From Spiroplasma melliferum (GTDB lineage: Bacteria > Bacillota_I > Bacilli_A > Mycoplasmatales > Mycoplasmataceae), in the NCBI GenBank assembly GCA_005222125.1, contig CP029202.1, positions 558,001 to 622,000 of the forward strand: 64,000 nucleotides of DNA. Direction: 5' to 3'. Position 1 is the first letter of the stretch; every line of letters starts with the position of its first letter. The position numbers and the translations under genes are program-made. Positions 62,613 to 64,000 of the stretch are shown one piece after another. Below the pieces are notes generated by a model. It was not told the DNA's origin. It made no database searches and saw only the letters and a program-made list of their open reading frames with translations.

Positions 62613-64000
62613 ATGAAAAAACTATTAAGTTTATTAGGTATTGGATTATTAACAACAACTGGCACAACAAGTGTTCTTGCTTGTCAAAAGCAACGAACTG
62701 ATTATTCTGACAGTAAAGATGATGATAAAAACAATGGTAAAGACGACAATAAAGATAAAGAAAATCAGGACCTTGAAACTTTTAATAACATTATTAGAAT
62801 GGCAAAGACTGGTTTTCAAGACCTATTATTTAAGGAAGTAGTATTAGGGAATACTAGTGACTTGTTAAAAGGATATGAATGAGTTAGTAAGAAGGAACCA
62901 CGGATAACGTTACAAGGTAATAATTCTGAACATCAAGCTTTAATTAATTATTTTTTAGCAATGTTTCGTGATGTTTATAATATTGTTAATCAACAAATTA
63001 TTAATGAATATCCAAATTATTATTTAAATTCTGATCCATTAAGTTTTAATGATGATGATTATGTTATTAGTCTTAATTTTATTGATTTAAAACAAATGAA
63101 TGAAAGTTTAGACTTAAAGATTGAAGGAATTGAAAAGGTTAAAGCTGTTCGCATTGATTTTAATATTAAATATGATGTTAAATTTAAATCATTAATTTCA
63201 ACACAAGAATGCCAAACAAACTTCAATATGACAAATAATGTTGAAATATTTAGTAAATTATATGATGGTAGTTTTATTTACTTTCAAAATAATTTATTAC
63301 AATGATTATCAAGTATTAAAACTGTTAAATTAAATGAAGGTTATTTTAAATCCTTATATGATGACTTTTATCTTGATTTTGGGATGGATGATTCGAATTT
63401 AGATTCCAAGTATAAAATGACATTAAAAGAGTTTATTAAAAGTAATCAACAATTAGCAAAACTTGATATTTCATATAATGAAGAAAGCTCATTTACATGA
63501 ATAAAAAATTCTCTTATTGAACATCATCGTCCATCGGATAAAGGCCTTGATTTTGACTATTTATCAAGAAATCGGTTAAAACATTGAGGCGGTAATGAAC
63601 CTTCTACAGCTAAAGCGGAATCTTTTGTAAAGCAATATAAACAATTAGTTCCAAAATTAGATCAAATAACAAATAACATGTTAAATTTAGCAACACTTGC
63701 TTTAAAATTAGATTATATTAATATTTATGGAATGACATTAAAAGGATATATGAAAGATTCACAAAATGTTATCTTTGAATCAAATGTTAGGTTATCAGCC
63801 GATGCTCTTAATACAAAGTTAAGTAATTTTGGGAATTTAATTATTACTTTTTTAAAATTTTATAATATCACTTATGATGGGATCCGTTTTAACTTTCAAG
63901 TTAATGCCATTGATTTTGATCAAATTGTTAAAAATGGATTAGAAAATAAAACAATTTTAAAAACATTATTTAAAATTTTTAAATCATCAAATGTGGGACA
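62613..64000 (+). CDS. Lipoprotein, 3' end beyond window
   Basis: 462 codons visible. Signal MKKLLSLLGIGLLTTTG with lipobox VLAC (Cys 24), an Asp/Lys/Asn spacer (30-55), then a large domain with SDLLKGYEW, DVYNIVNQQI, VKAVRIDFNIKYDVKF. Resembles the repetitive surface lipoproteins of spiroplasmas. AAAGGAATG site upstream. No enzymatic motif seen. Runs off the right edge. Confidence 0.75.

Overview
The window is a stretch of Spiroplasma chromosome. The DNA is very AT-rich, UGA is read as tryptophan in almost every gene (genetic code 4), and roughly half of the window consists of integrated plectrovirus (SpV1-type filamentous ssDNA phage) genomes, as is typical of the Spiroplasma citri clade. 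All gene ends below were worked out with TGA as Trp.

Layout. 1-5057: prophage A, minus strand, cut by the window start. 5225-12341: a host or accessory island of secreted proteins: a signal-peptide protein with three 11-residue tyrosine repeats, a decayed metalloprotease, two tandem ETX/MTX2 (epsilon-toxin-like) pore-forming proteins with two small secreted partners, and a GH18 chitinase broken by an in-frame TAA. 12387-19836: prophage remnant B, bounded by IS30-like terminal repeats, with the front half lost, then attachment protein, lipoprotein, IS30 transposase and a type II restriction-modification pair. 19864-30279: prophage C, whose front half is inverted relative to its back half; it carries two small inverted-repeat elements, an IS30 transposase and a Panacea-type toxin-antitoxin pair. 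30356-33877: 3' part of a diverged plectrovirus attachment gene, GC-rich hairpins, an unknown secreted protein and a UPF0236 transposase. 34150-42930: host genes (GDSL lipoprotein, large lipoprotein, yqeG-yqeH, HAD phosphatase, PAP2 phosphatase). 42931-50666: prophage E, an apparently complete plectrovirus with its own terminal inverted repeats, an 8-bp target duplication and a UPF0236/ISLre2-type transposase. 50781-64000: host genes, including a T-box-controlled hisS-aspS operon, a fused UlaA-UlaB ascorbate PTS with an Rpe-type epimerase, several decayed genes and a lipoprotein running off the window.

The viral gene order is conserved: small basic protein, 49-aa membrane protein, coat protein, non-coding region, accessory genes, 143-150-aa protein, two small membrane proteins, Zot-like assembly ATPase, two small membrane proteins, large attachment protein, convergent lipoprotein, transposase, cargo.

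The most striking observation is that in each of the three prophages where both genes can be read (B, C, E), a segment of 192, 213 or 146 bp inside the attachment-protein gene is repeated, without a difference that I could find, in inverted orientation inside the convergent lipoprotein gene next to it. The segment itself differs from prophage to prophage. This looks like a paired variable cassette shared by the phage attachment protein and a phage-encoded surface lipoprotein, suggestive of superinfection exclusion or of a switching/gene-conversion system. I know of no description of it, but could not search.
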